From Agroathelia rolfsii (lineage: Eukaryota > Basidiomycota > Agaricomycetes > Amylocorticiales > Amylocorticiaceae), in NCBI GenBank assembly GCA_018343915.1, contig JABRWF010000008.1:558001-622000 (forward strand): 64,000 bases of DNA, given 5' to 3'. The stretch's first letter is position 1. Each line of letters starts with the position of its first letter. The position numbers and the translations under genes were made by a program. Below the pieces are notes generated by a model. The model was not told where the DNA came from and did no database searches. It was given only the letters and a program-made list of their open reading frames with translations. Shown here in pieces: positions 24,095-34,876 of the stretch.

Positions 24095-25322
24095 CTATGA
24101 GACCTCTTCCATATCATCATCATCGTCATCATCGTCATCATCATCATCGTCGTCGTCGTCGTCGTCGTCATCATCCATCGCAATATCCTCCCCGCCCTCA
24201 CCCTTAATAGCCCCTTCAGGAACGTCCTCACCTTTAATGCCGTCACCTGCATACTCAGGCTTGAGCTCCCATTTGCCAAGGTGCTCACCACTGCGATGGA
24301 GCATCGCAATCGAGTCCAAAACCTCCTTGAGATATGCCTCGGGCTGCTGCGTCTTCTCACGCAGGGCCTTTGACGACCAATGGCGCTGAGCACGGAATAA
24401 ACCAAACAGCGCATCGAGCAGTTGGTTCCGTGGCATACGTGCCATACGCTCGAATGTGCCTTTGGTCGGCTTTTGCCGCGTAGAGGTGAGGTTGCTGAAG
24501 TTGGAACCAATCGTGACACCGCTGCTGAGTGCATTGATGACACCACGACCGCCTTTGATGCCAGCGTCCTCGATGCGCATAACGGACCGCTGCGGTGTGT
24601 TGTACTGAGCGTGGCGAGAGCGTAGCTGAGCACGATATGTGTCCGTCAGCATCGGGCGTACGTTACACTCATGCTTAACGGGTCCTGCCAAGATAGATTC
24701 GCGCGCGCGTAAGTTGTGTTTCTTGCCCGTTGGGTTGTAGACAGGCGGTGGGAGTGGTCGTGAAGCAACGACGAGCTGATTCTCGACGGAGTCATTGACC
24801 ATCTCAAGCTCAAATATGTCTACGTTCTCCAGGTTGGGATTATTATTACTTGACCCCACAGTGGAGGTAGAACCGGACGTGCCCTGTGTGGGCTGCGAGT
24901 TGAGAGGTGTACTGGAGCGCGAGGATTGATTGGACTGCGGGTCGTTGGGAGTAGTAGCACCGTAATCCGATGTCCGAGGGACAAGTAACACCAGGCGAGG
25001 CGACTTCTTCGTGGTGGGACTGATTTGGTCGTGGTAAACGCGCATGGTCGCAAGCTCAAGTCCGCCTTTGTCGACTTTAGACCATTTCTCCATGAGAAAT
25101 TTGGGGATCTGGCATGATTTAGCCAAACATGCTCTTTCGACACAAGAGAGAAAAAGGGAAAGTGGGAGGACATGGGAGAGGGTTACTAGAGACCTTCACA
25201 AGCCATAGGCGACCTTGGCTTTTGTCCAACTGCAGGATCTCATCCGGGTCAGGCATACTATCGTCCTCCTGAGGCATTTCGTTGTCAAATGGCTTTTTTT
25301 CATCATCGAGGCTGACATCCAT
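24095..25322 (-). CDS. TFG2: Transcription initiation factor IIF subunit beta (Tfg2/RAP30)
   Basis: Exon 1 (25322-25194) and exon 2 (25108-24095) join in phase 0 to 380 residues. Seen: LDKSQGRLWLVKIPKFLMEKW (split at the exon junction), which is the conserved TFIIF-beta start; VYNPTGKKHNLRARESILAGPVKHEC in the middle; and a C-terminal winged-helix region with RMPRNQLLDALFGLF, followed by RAQRHWSSKALREKTQQPEAYLKEVLDSIA. These match the Tfg2 family. TFIIF binds RNA polymerase II and stabilises the preinitiation complex in the nucleus. The tail is unusual: about 20 consecutive aspartates before MEEVS, encoded by mixed GAT/GAC codons. The linker near 60-100 is Ser/Thr/Asn-rich. Confidence 0.93.
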
Positions 25323-26417
25323 GGTGAAGGTATGAGTTTGAAAGCTATGGCTGACGCCAGGCTCTTTGCGGGTCGTTTCACGAGGATTGAGCGTGACGCG
25401 ACGTCACAGCTTAAGCTTGTGCAGTTGCACTTACCCCGGAATTTTCACTTCGAGTTGTGTGGCAGGCTGGTAGCTTGAGAGAGTGCGCACGCTGCGATGT
25501 TCTTGAGCTCAAGTCGTCATTAATACGTCATTATCTGGACCTGCCAGCCTGGGGGTGTAGAATTCCTGTTTCCAGCACTCAAGTGGTCGCGGGACGCAAG
25601 TTTTCTGGATTCGGAATCACCTGGAGTCTCTCAGGCTATTATTGACGAAGATACTACAAGAGCTATCCGAGATTTCCAAACGAGAGAGCTGCTGATATAG
25701 ACTCTCACCTCTTTCCGTTCAATACTTGTCCTTAAGTATGGCTTGGAAGTTGGTAGGGTCAACAGACTAGGGCACTATAAGCAAATGAGCTGTCTTTTAC
25801 GTTATGTGTGGAAGATAACTTCAACTCAGCTTCCAGTGGTGCATCGCTTAGCAACTACGGCCCCGTCGGACCTCATCTGTTCTTTGCTGAGCGGTGCGGG
25901 TAATATAGTGTTAACAAGGCATGAGGCTGCATGAGGCTGCATGAGGACTCAGCATATCCAGTATCTTTTCACATCATATCTTTCATCACCACTCAACTTG
26001 CGAGCTCCAACGGCGGAAAAATACACAATCAGCCAGGTGCACGCGCATCACATTGCCCTCTCCGTATTGAATCCGTGCCCAACCGACACGTATTATCCCA
26101 TTGGTGCTTCCTTATGAAGTTGACCGCCAATTTCATCAATTCTTTGACAGATCAGTGATACCCTAATGAGCTCTTCGACAAACGACCCGTAATCGATGTC
26201 AGTCTAATACCCCAGCAATACACATGGTCCTGTCATGCCTATGAGAGGCACATGTGTTCAGTACACATTTGCTTTGCGGTCCGCATGCTCTTGAAAGTCT
26301 TCGCAACATATTGCTTCCACCTGGGAAAATGAACCTTATGAGGATCAGGATAAATACCTAGTTTACGGGTCGGCTAGGGTACTCTGTAGACGTGCATTTA
26401 CACCGTCGCATCGTATC
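25323..26417. other. Intergenic, divergent promoters of TFIIF beta and GH25
   Basis: About 1.1 kb. A short tandem repeat of an ATGAGGCTGC unit lies at 25921-25950. The stretch before 26418 is presumably the GH25 promoter, but no sharp TATA box stands out. No gene is supported. Confidence 0.4.
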
Positions 26418-27601
26418 ATGCAGTGGTCGACCCTCCTTTCGTTTGCACTTGCTGCTGTGGTGGTGAAGGCTGCCCCCACAAGTGTCGAGAAGCGTTCGTC
26501 GCCTTACGGTATCGACGTCTCTGACTATCAGACCTCAGTCGATTGGACAACTGTGGTCGACAATGGAATCAAGTTTGCATACATAAAGGCTACTGAGTCC
26601 ACTGGTACGATATTTTCTCACTTCATAATCAAGGCCCATTTTCTCACCTTACACTATACCATAATTTATCATTCTTGTTGATTGCCGTGCTTATGTCTAG
26701 ATTACACTTCACCCGAATTCTCCAGCCAATACGATGGAGCGACCAAGGCTGGTTTGATTCGTGGTGCTTACCACTTTGCTCATCCCGATGCATCCTCAGG
26801 GACAACTCAGGCAGAATATTTCCTTGCTCATGGAGGTCCGGATCCTTTTTTTTTCTCTTGTAAACTTCGTCTGGGCTAATGCTCTTTACTTCATTCAGGT
26901 GGATGGTCTGGCGACGGCATTACTCTGCCAGGTGCTCTTGACATTGAATGTACGTTGCCATTTCTGCGTCTGGAACATCTATTTCATAATGATTAACACT
27001 GGTATCTTAAGATAACCCTGATGGAGCAGAGTGTTACGGCCTGTCGGCGTCTGAGATGGTTACCTGGATTGATGACTTTGTGACGAAATATCACTCTTCC
27101 ACGACTAGGTGCGCGCCTATTCGAGATCAGAAAATTACCTTGTACTAATAGTGTCTCTTTTTCAATCCTCAAACAACTATAGGTATCCTGGTAAGCACTA
27201 CATTTTGTGTACTGGTATTGAGTTCCTGATCTGACCATGCAATTCTACCGGCAGTCATCTATACCACCACCGACTGGTGGAAGTCGTGTACTGGTAATTC
27301 GGATAAATTCGCCTCTAATAGCCCACTCTGGCTAGCGGATTATGCCTCTAGCGTAGGAGCTCTTCCCAGTGGATGGAGGCAAGTGCCATCAAACAACAAT
27401 GCTCACGTTTATGCACTATGTACTCACCTGGCCTGGAACATACTAGTTACGAAACATTCTGGCAATATGCCGATTCCGGAAAGAATCCTGGCGATGCTGA
27501 TTTATTCAATGGATCTGAGGACGGATTGAAGAAGTAAGCTTTCCCTAACGAGAACAAAAACTTAATCTGACTGATTACTCGTTAGGATGGCCACTGGTTG
27601 A
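26418..27601 (+). CDS. Secreted GH25 muramidase (Chalaropsis-type lysozyme)
   Basis: Exons 26418-26604, 26701-26835, 26899-26949, 27012-27108, 27183-27190 (8 nt), 27255-27378, 27447-27533 and 27586-27601 join to 234 residues. Seen: a signal peptide ending near KAAPT with a KR processing site, then [40 protein letters not shown] (acidic residues of the active site), [11 protein letters not shown] and FWQYADSG. These are GH25 hallmarks; the family cleaves beta-1,4 bonds of peptidoglycan. The intron after 27378 uses a GC donor (GCAAGT). Fungal GH25 genes are thought to derive from bacteria, and these introns show long residence. Likely roles are defence against bacteria or feeding on them. Confidence 0.92.
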
Positions 27602-28589
27602 ATAGAGTCGTATACAAATGCAAACAGTTATGATCTGTACTAGTATATGAAAAAATAAACATTCGGTGTTAAATCACATCCGTAAGATACACAATGCATC
27701 CATTCACGCATCCGTAGTGTTATACGCTTAGCAGGGGCTCGCTAGCCGGTTAATTCTCAAAAATACTCAAGCTCCTCCCAAAGACGAAGGGAGTCTCTGG
27801 ACATTGATTACCATTCTATACTGCTCTTAAACTCCAACGTTCAGCGCTCGATTATGATAGTCATTAACATAATAATTCCGATTAGCATTCTTTCATTTAA
27901 GGGCACTTAATGTTATACCCAAACGAAACATTCGACTTGGATGATCCCTAGTTCCGGGTATTTTTACCATTCTTTTATACTCAAATCAAATTTATTTTTT
28001 GGATGTTTTTCAACATGTACCCTATTACCTACCGAGGAGTTTTGTACACAAACAGGATGCGTATGAAGCGGGACTATAATTACGATATCATGCCGGCATC
28101 GGAGTATTGTACCAGGGCGCCGAAGCTATATATTGTAAGCCTAGTGGTGGAAGGGCCAAACTTGTCAACACTCCCATCTCTTCAGTTGCAGTAAGATTGT
28201 CATGCGGCCCGCGACATTCCAACTTGGCTCAGCTGCCGTTCGGTGCTACACTCGGGGCACCTTGGTGCGTTGCTATTCATGTTCCCCCACATCACACTCG
28301 AAAGATGGGATAATGCCCAGCGAATGCTATTTGGACTATCATCTGACATGAGAATCGCGTCCCGGTCGAAACTGTCCAGCAGCGTCCGGCGGCATCGCAC
28401 ACTCGAAGTTTGTCCACGAGCAGCTTGAAGAACATAAATGGCGTCACCAGCCACTATCGCTGTCACTCCTACGGACACTACCCGCGTTCCTTGCCAGGCT
28501 TATCGTCAACACATCCCCGTCTCTTCAGCTCCAGCCTTCCACGACTAGTGTCTGCCTCGACCACCGTTTCAAGCACTTCAACAATCAAC
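27602..28589. other. Intergenic between GH25 and YciI-like genes
   Basis: About 990 bases. AATAAA at 27653 is a plausible poly(A) signal for the GH25 gene. The part at 28430-28585 is C/T-rich and open in the downstream frame but has no ATG before 28590. No gene is seen. Confidence 0.4.
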
Positions 28590-29216
28590 ATGTCCGAGTC
28601 TGCGCGGAAATTCTTCGTCGTCTATGCTCCTGACTATACCGACGAAGGGACATTCGAACGACGCATGTCCGTGCGTGAGCGTCATCTTGCCCGCGCCAAC
28701 ACACAGATCCAAAATGGAGGCATTAGTAAGAAGAGCCTCTCTCAAAAGATGGCTTTTTGCTTTACTATCTTGGAGTGCATACGAAACTGATGACGGTGAT
28801 AACATTATCATTATGATCACAGAGGTAGCAGGTGGAATGCTCACACCTGAGTCGGTTGAGACGCCCACGTCTACCAAGAAGATAATCGGGTCTACATTCA
28901 TTTTTGAGGGTGAGAGCAATGGTTTCACCTTACCCATCATAATCCGATCTACATATCGATTTGGACCCGATAAAATGAAAACTCAATGTTGTCTTCATCA
29001 TGACAGCCGAGAACATTCAGGCCGTCAGGGATTGGATCGAATCAGATCTTTACTATACGAGCAATATCGTAAGTCCTCAATCACTTATTACATCAGAAAT
29101 CCGACTATATCATTCATCCTATGCTTCTTTTATTTCCCGTCTTATTTTTCGCTTGTCAACAGTGGGATAAAAACAGGCTTGTGATCTTGCCTTTCCTGCC
29201 TGCTACGAAGCTTTGA
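28590..29216 (+). CDS. YCII-related domain protein
   Basis: Exons 28590-28725, 28823-28909, 29007-29068 and 29163-29216 join in phase to 112 residues, the usual size of single-domain YciI proteins. Seen: KFFVVYAPDYTDEGT, RMSVRERHLARA, GGMLTPES, GSTFIFEAENIQAVRDWIESD, and a WDKNRLVILPFLPA end. The pattern of a VxxPDxxD-like start, an RxxHL helix and a GG...G...F strand order fits the YCII ferredoxin-like fold. Fungal members are uncharacterised; bacterial relatives are proposed dehydratases or dehalogenase-like enzymes. The start was chosen at the first ATG, although the frame is open further upstream without one. Confidence 0.85.
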
Positions 29217-29907
29217 AGATTGTGCCAGCGAGTTTGGTGGGCGGCGTTTTACGGCATGGAGGTTGCTATTCTCGGTTGAGTTTAAAACTGTAGTGTGTAC
29301 GAATACAAGCATAAACTTCAAAGAAACACGAACGGTGCTTAAGCAGGTACTAAGAGCAACCTGAAGGTAGCATGACATACAGTTGCCGCCAAAAGTCTGT
29401 CACGCGAGCTTTCACCACGATGTTACTTGTATTTCATCCACTTCTAGGCCGTTTTTCTTCAATACAGCAGTATATTACATGTAACTGGACGACAAGCTAG
29501 AAATACCACAAGTTGGTTGTTTTGATAGGAAACATTGCAAGTATTATTTGAAGGGTTTGGGTGCTATACTAGATAAGCGCCAGTGAAATAGAACTGAGGG
29601 ATACACCCCTCAGACTCAGGCCAGACAAATGAACCTTGGGGCATTGATGAATGAACTGCCCTCATCTCCCCATCTTGATTGTATATTGGATATGACGATA
29701 CATACTATGAAAACATCCAAAACCGCTGAACTGTATCACTGTACATGTAAACGATTAAATACTGGGAAAGAATAAGAATAGAGGGGCGAGAAGTGTACAA
29801 ACATTCATGCAGTGACATATAAATACATGTTACATTTACGCTTCGAATATTGCAAGAGGGAAAGAGCAAAAACAAAATACTCCAATCAAATGCCCACCTG
29901 AGTTTGT
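29217..29907. other. Intergenic, convergent ends
   Basis: About 690 bases between the YciI stop and the stop of the gene at 29908. AT-rich; no open frame of interest and no repeat seen. Confidence 0.4.
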
Positions 29908-31257
29908 CTACTCTTCAAAATCCCCAATGCTACTCAACACCTGGAATACCTCCTCTTGCCTCTCCCTGAACGCCTTCAAACTCGTCAACCCAAGCGCAAG
30001 CGCGTTAACCCGATTTGCAAAAGCCACCGCACGCCCCTGCGAGCTCCTCCGCCCATCCTCACGGATATCGCCCTCATACCCAACTCCTTGCTCGATCATC
30101 CGCCGCGCACGCTCGAGTCGTGGCAGAGGCGGCGGGCCCCTATCCTCCTGTATATAGCGCACAGCCTCATCATCATCCTGCACCTCCATCTCGCGCGCTA
30201 CGTTTCCAATTTCACCAATCTCGCGCATAAACGGCCGCAGCGCGCGTGGGCACTCGGACAGCGTGAGCTCGTGCCCGACGACGCCGACGATGCTCCCCGA
30301 GGACGTCACCGCCGTAGTGGACACGGCGAGGATGGCGAGTGCGACGGCGGCAAAGTATGCCCGTGGGGGGTCGGATTTAAGTTTGCGGTGGATGCTTGGC
30401 GAGGATTCGAGCACGTCTGCGAGCGCGGCGTAGAGTGTTTCGCGGATGAAGGCGATCGCGGGTGTGTCAGGTGTGAGGAGGGTTGGTGAGGGTGTTCGTG
30501 AGCGGTGACTGGAGGCGGAGGGGGATATGGGTGCGAGGAGAGAGGGTGAGGCATGAGGTGAGCTGGGATGGCGAGGAGATCTGGGCGGTGGTGAGGACGG
30601 TGGCCGTGCATATGTGGGCTGACCGGGCAGTGCAGCCATAGGGACGGCAGGCGATGTCTGTGGCGTTTCTTCATACGCCGGAGGGGGACGGAAAGATGCT
30701 CTGGCTTTCATTCTTGGTGATCCTGGTACATCATCACTTCCGGCGTCGAGGGCCGCTTGGAGATCGTCCTGAAGCCGCGTCTGGAATGAGCGTCGTTGGG
30801 AAATCTCGATGGCAATCGCGCGTAGGTCTGCAGCTATACGAGGCAGATCCGTATTAAGTGGCTGCACAACGGGCGGAAGGCCACAGATGATGCGTGCTAG
30901 ATCATGTTGGTATTCGGGCGAGAGACTCTGGATATGTGGCACAGCAGCTGCCCAGACGCGCAAGAAGCCAACGAAGGCTGGAGGACAATTATGAACAGAG
31001 AGCTCAAGTTGAGGGTCATGCGAGAATTTGTCATGCCGTGGCAAGGGTACCGAAGGTGGCGATGTGGTGGATCTGAGCGCAGCAAAGTAGAGGCAGAGGG
31101 CAGGGCCTATGATAAGGACGTCTGCTTCTGCGCTGGAGAGGATATCAGCATCGAGAAGACGCTCGAGCTTTGCTTGGGTGAGCGAAGACTTGAGGTAGCT
31201 GTGGAAGGCGTCCTGGACGTAGGCTTCGCTGATACGGCCGTTGGTGTCTGCACTCAT
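29908..31257 (-). CDS. Hypothetical intronless basidiomycete protein
   Basis: A single 449-residue open frame starts at ATG 31257 and is the longest and best supported frame on either strand here. I do not recognise a family. Seen: an N-terminal helical region (about 1-165) with SEAYVQDAFHSYLKSSLTQ and FLRVWAAAVPHI; a disordered Pro/Ser-rich middle (about 185-270) with repeated PSSP and SPSP; and a C-terminal region with DTPAIAFIRETLYAALADVL, a hydrophobic stretch AYFAAVALAILAVSTTAVT (possible single membrane segment) and charged helices. GC content is higher than in the flanks. It is divergent from Dsn1 across about 530 bases. No function is proposed. Confidence 0.75.
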   Translation of the reverse strand: MSADTNGRISEAYVQDAFHSYLKSSLTQAKLERLLDADILSSAEADVLIIGPALCLYFAALRSTTSPPSVPLPRHDKFSHDPQLELSVHNCPPAFVGFLRVWAAAVPHIQSLSPEYQHDLARIICGLPPVVQPLNTDLPRIAADLRAIAIEISQRRSFQTRLQDDLQAALDAGSDDVPGSPRMKARASFRPPPAYEETPQTSPAVPMAALPGQPTYARPPSSPPPRSPRHPSSPHASPSLLAPISPSASSHRSRTPSPTLLTPDTPAIAFIRETLYAALADVLESSPSIHRKLKSDPPRAYFAAVALAILAVSTTAVTSSGSIVGVVGHELTLSECPRALRPFMREIGEIGNVAREMEVQDDDEAVRYIQEDRGPPPLPRLERARRMIEQGVGYEGDIREDGRRSSQGRAVAFANRVNALALGLTSLKAFRERQEEVFQVLSSIGDFEE

Positions 31258-31785
31258 GAGAGCTGTAATGCAAAGTATGATTCATAGCAAGTGGCTGTGT
31301 TAATATAGGCGGCGTCGGATATCGGAATAAAACTAGTATATCCGGATTAGGTGGAGAGCACTGCCACACGTGACACAGCCAGTCGGGTGTCGGAATGGGC
31401 CGATGCACCGCCTATCACGTGACTTGAGAGCAGCGCCTCCTGGGCCTCACCGCATTGGTAAACTTCATTGTTGGGGCGGCGCATATGTTGGGACGTTTCT
31501 GAGAAGGGACAAGGTTTGTCGCTGATTCGCGCGGACGATTGGGTTGTTGATTGCCAGAGCCAAAAGTCACAGATAAGGAGGAGAAAGATATCAATATCCA
31601 AAATATTAGAGGCAACGGAGGATAGATTACAAGAAACACTAGGATTGTAGTCGTAGAAAGAAAGAGAACAGCCAGTTCGTTTGGTTAGTTGAAGAGAGCA
31701 GAAGCGTGGGAATGACGCGGTTTGAACTCCGACTGGCCTGGTTCGACTCAGGCGGCCATCTACTATAATATATGCATAAGAGTCC
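31258..31785. other. Shared divergent promoter region
   Basis: About 530 bases between the starts of the hypothetical gene (-) and Dsn1 (+). Two CACGTGAC-like sites (near 31365 and 31414) could be E-box type elements shared by both promoters. No gene is seen. Confidence 0.4.
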
Positions 31786-33998
31786 ATGGTGCCTCCAGCC
31801 GCCGACTCTGGCAAGAAACGAAAGCAGGATGCAAACCCTTTCGATGCTGCTGCAGCCACTAAAAAAATCAAGAAAGAGGTCAGTGCTTCCGTATTTTCTT
31901 CCAAGCACGAGCTGATTAGACAACTGACCATTGTTTATCCAGAAATCTAACAAACGCAGGGGTGTGTATACCTTCATGCATGTCATTTGCAACAAACCAA
32001 TGCTCAATCTCTCTTTCTCAAAGGCGAAGAGGTTCCAGGTGGTCTTGTCATCGTCCGTGGCCCTTCCTTGCGGTTGCCTTCATCACAACCCTCGTCGCGT
32101 CCCGATGACATTGCTACTGCACCCACGACAACGACGACACACCAGCACAGTACTAAGGCCGCAGCCTCTGCACCCGTTCACCCGTCAAAGAAACTGCGCA
32201 CGTACGCGTCTGGTGAGGAAGAGCAAGACGAACGGGCCCTTGACGACGCCGTGCGTCAGATGGACGACGAAGCTGCCTCTCTCCGTCGATCACATCCACC
32301 CTCAGCCGAAGACGCGCGTTTGGCGCGTGAACATGGCTTGGATCTGCCCCCACCAGCTATGGCGCTCAGCAAAACCAGCAGCAGTAACGGAAAGCAACAC
32401 AAGAAGTCCGCGATGTCGTCATCCAAGACGGCTGGGTCACACTACCACGACGAGGTACAGGTTATGCCGCAGCACGACACACCACGAATCGAGCGCAATC
32501 GCGCACTCAGGGATGAGAGCACTGCGATGCACGAACAGATGGAAAGGGGGCGCCAGGAGGCTAAGCAGCAACATCAGCACAGGCGCAGGAGCTCATTGAG
32601 CCGAGGTAAACGTGCCAGTACGAGCTTGGTGGCGGGCGTCATTCGTGCGTGTATCCTCTTTTGTTTCCATTTTTCTTGTCTTCCTTACCTACAAGATATT
32701 TCTTATCTTGTACATACCATTGTATCAACAGTCCAACCACACACTTCTGTACACCACACGTCCTTCTACAACTATATCGACTCAGACCTGCCCGACTTTG
32801 CACGCATGCGCCAGCTCTTAACATGGTGCACAGCTCGCACGAACCCACCATCATCCTCGCATACCACCAGCAATTCCGGGAAGGATCCACCCGTAGCTTC
32901 TTCTTCCACCTCTGCCCCACCTCCCCCGCCTCTTTCAGCCGCTGCTCAGGCAATTTTCTCTCGTGCGATCGATGACACGGCGCGTGCATTGGCAGAGGGG
33001 TTGATCTCTACCTCAGGGGAGACACAGGGCGCAGCTGCTGGACCTTCAACGGCTGTAGCAATGACGATGAAGCCCAATCCACAGAATGTGGCCAATCGCG
33101 CGCGCGAGGTCGAGTTCGGGGCGTACATTGACAAGTGCGTGTAACCTTTTTCTCACTTTTTTTGTTGGCTTATGGCTCACATGACATGCTGCTATTAGAA
33201 TGCACGCCGAAGAGCAGGCTTGGAAACGTACTGAAGAGTTCTACAACACGTATGCAACACAGATCAAGGCAGATATGGAGCGTCAGCAAGCGTTGGTCAA
33301 GAGTGCCAAGGCAAAAGGCAAGGAGAAAGAGAGGGAGGAGTTGTGGCACGTTAGGGAAGATGAATTGCCTGAAGAATTTCAGGGGCGTAAGGGCGTGCTG
33401 TTGGCGCGACGCGTGTTGGCGGAGCGAACAGGTGACGAGGAGTTACAACAGCGATTGGCAGATCTACCGTTCAAGGTGAGAGAAGGATGGAGACACCCCC
33501 GATCTTTTTTTTCAAAAATAGTTGCTCAATGAAACCCTATAGGTCGATCAGCTCCACTCCATCGTTCATTCTGCGCTCCATACAACGCATACAGCCGAGC
33601 TCGAGCTCAATCAACGCTTCGCCCAGCTATCTGCGGCGTTAACATCTCGTATTTCGCCCTTCGCATTACCCAGCTCAATAGCAGCAGCGTCTCCCTCATC
33701 CTCCTCATCACTACTATCATCCTCACCATCTCTCATATCCTCATCTTCCTTGAGCGGCCCACAAGACCCCCAACGCCTTCTTCGCGCTATCACGCGCGTT
33801 GACGCAGCCCGGCCACCGGGCCAGATCGGTCACGCAGCACGCAGTGCCGCACGCGAGGTCAAGCGTGTTGGTGCACAGGGCGTGCAAGACCGGCGGCTGA
33901 CGGGTGTCATGATGCAGCACCATCATACCAAGTTTGGCACGCCAAGAAAGATGCCGGCTACGCCTAGGAGGGGATCTACGCCTGGAAGGGATAGGTGA
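31786..33998 (+). CDS. DSN1: Kinetochore protein Dsn1/Mis13 (MIND complex)
   Basis: Exons 31786-31878, 31943-31961 (19 nt), 32024-32644, 32732-33134, 33199-33475 and 33543-33998 join to 622 residues. Seen: a basic N-terminus (KKRKQD, KKIKKEKSNKRRG), a long disordered stretch, a short HHTSFYNYIDSDLP motif after RKRAS-type SLSRGKRASTS, then PPPPPLSAAAQAIFSRAI and a coiled coil with EEQAWKRTEEFYNTY. The RRSSLSRGKRAS site before the helical domain corresponds to the Aurora B-regulated segment of Dsn1, and the ...FYNYIDSDLPDFARMRQLL region fits the Mis13 domain. Dsn1 links the outer kinetochore to CENP-C/CENP-T. The C-terminus is Ser-rich, then basic (TPRKMPATPRRGSTPGR). Confidence 0.85.
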
Positions 33999-34876
33999 TG
34001 AGGTTTGAGGTTGACGTCAGGCGTTGGGCGAGGGGTGTTTATCGTTATTTCGTGTTTCTTTACCCTCACTCTCGCCCGTGTTTCTTTGCTTTTCCTTTGC
34101 CTTTTTTCCGACTTCTTTTTTCAATCTCTTTCCAGTCTTCTTAATGGAGTACCCAGGTTCGATCTTCGGTATATATGTACCCACATTTTCCTTTTATCTC
34201 TCAGGCCACCCCCTCTTCCGACACACTCTCCCTCCATTCCATCTTCAAGTGAAAACTCTTGTGTATAGCGATTTTCTGTCTCTTTTTCCCTTCTCCTTTC
34301 TCCATAGTCTGAGCTATAGTTATACATACATACACCGTGCCGACGACTACTACTACCTATATGATGCATGACCAAACGACGCACGCGCATATCACATCCA
34401 TGTAACTTCAGAATCTATCATCTCTTTCCTGTCTTTGGAAATGTTTCGTATTCCGGAGCTACACCAATGTGCTGCCTTCGATGATTAATACTCGCATAGA
34501 GTACCAACATTGATTGACTTGAAGACTGAGTTGATTTCGTGATTCGAAAATGATGATGGCATACTTGTCTTGGCGACATCATCATTACCTATCAGTTCCT
34601 TGAACGCCGGAACTACGACTGCGCTGTGCTGAGGACGACAATAACTTCACCTGTTCTCGCCACGCTCTTATCCTACCAGCGTTCTATTCGAAAACTTCTG
34701 GGCTGCTGTGCTGGTGGTGTGAGCTTGGACCTGTTTCTGCCAGTGGCCTCTTCGCACACGTTTCTCTCAAAGCTAGACGTCTTCAGCCTGACGTCACCGT
34801 GTCTCTCATTATCATTACCACATCAACAGCCCTACTACTGCTCCTAATAACAATAACATAATCCTCTCTTGCCCAA
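33999..34876. other. Intergenic between Dsn1 and DHHC genes
   Basis: About 880 bases. The first 350 are very pyrimidine-rich, which makes open frames without protein-like composition. A TGCCAGTG octamer is at 34738. No gene is supported. Confidence 0.4.

Noticed and set aside
30015..31287. Several plus-strand frames opposite the 449-residue gene
   Set aside because: They are shadows of the GC-rich minus-strand gene and lack conserved motifs.
31712..31775. tRNA-like stretch with GGTTCGACTC and CAGGCGGCC
   Set aside because: The would-be T arm does not pair properly with a 7-base TTC loop, and no matching acceptor stem or anticodon arm can be built upstream.
34024..34371. 115-residue hydrophobic plus frame after Dsn1
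   Set aside because: Its hydrophobicity comes from the pyrimidine-rich 3' flank; two frames are open at once, as expected for such composition.
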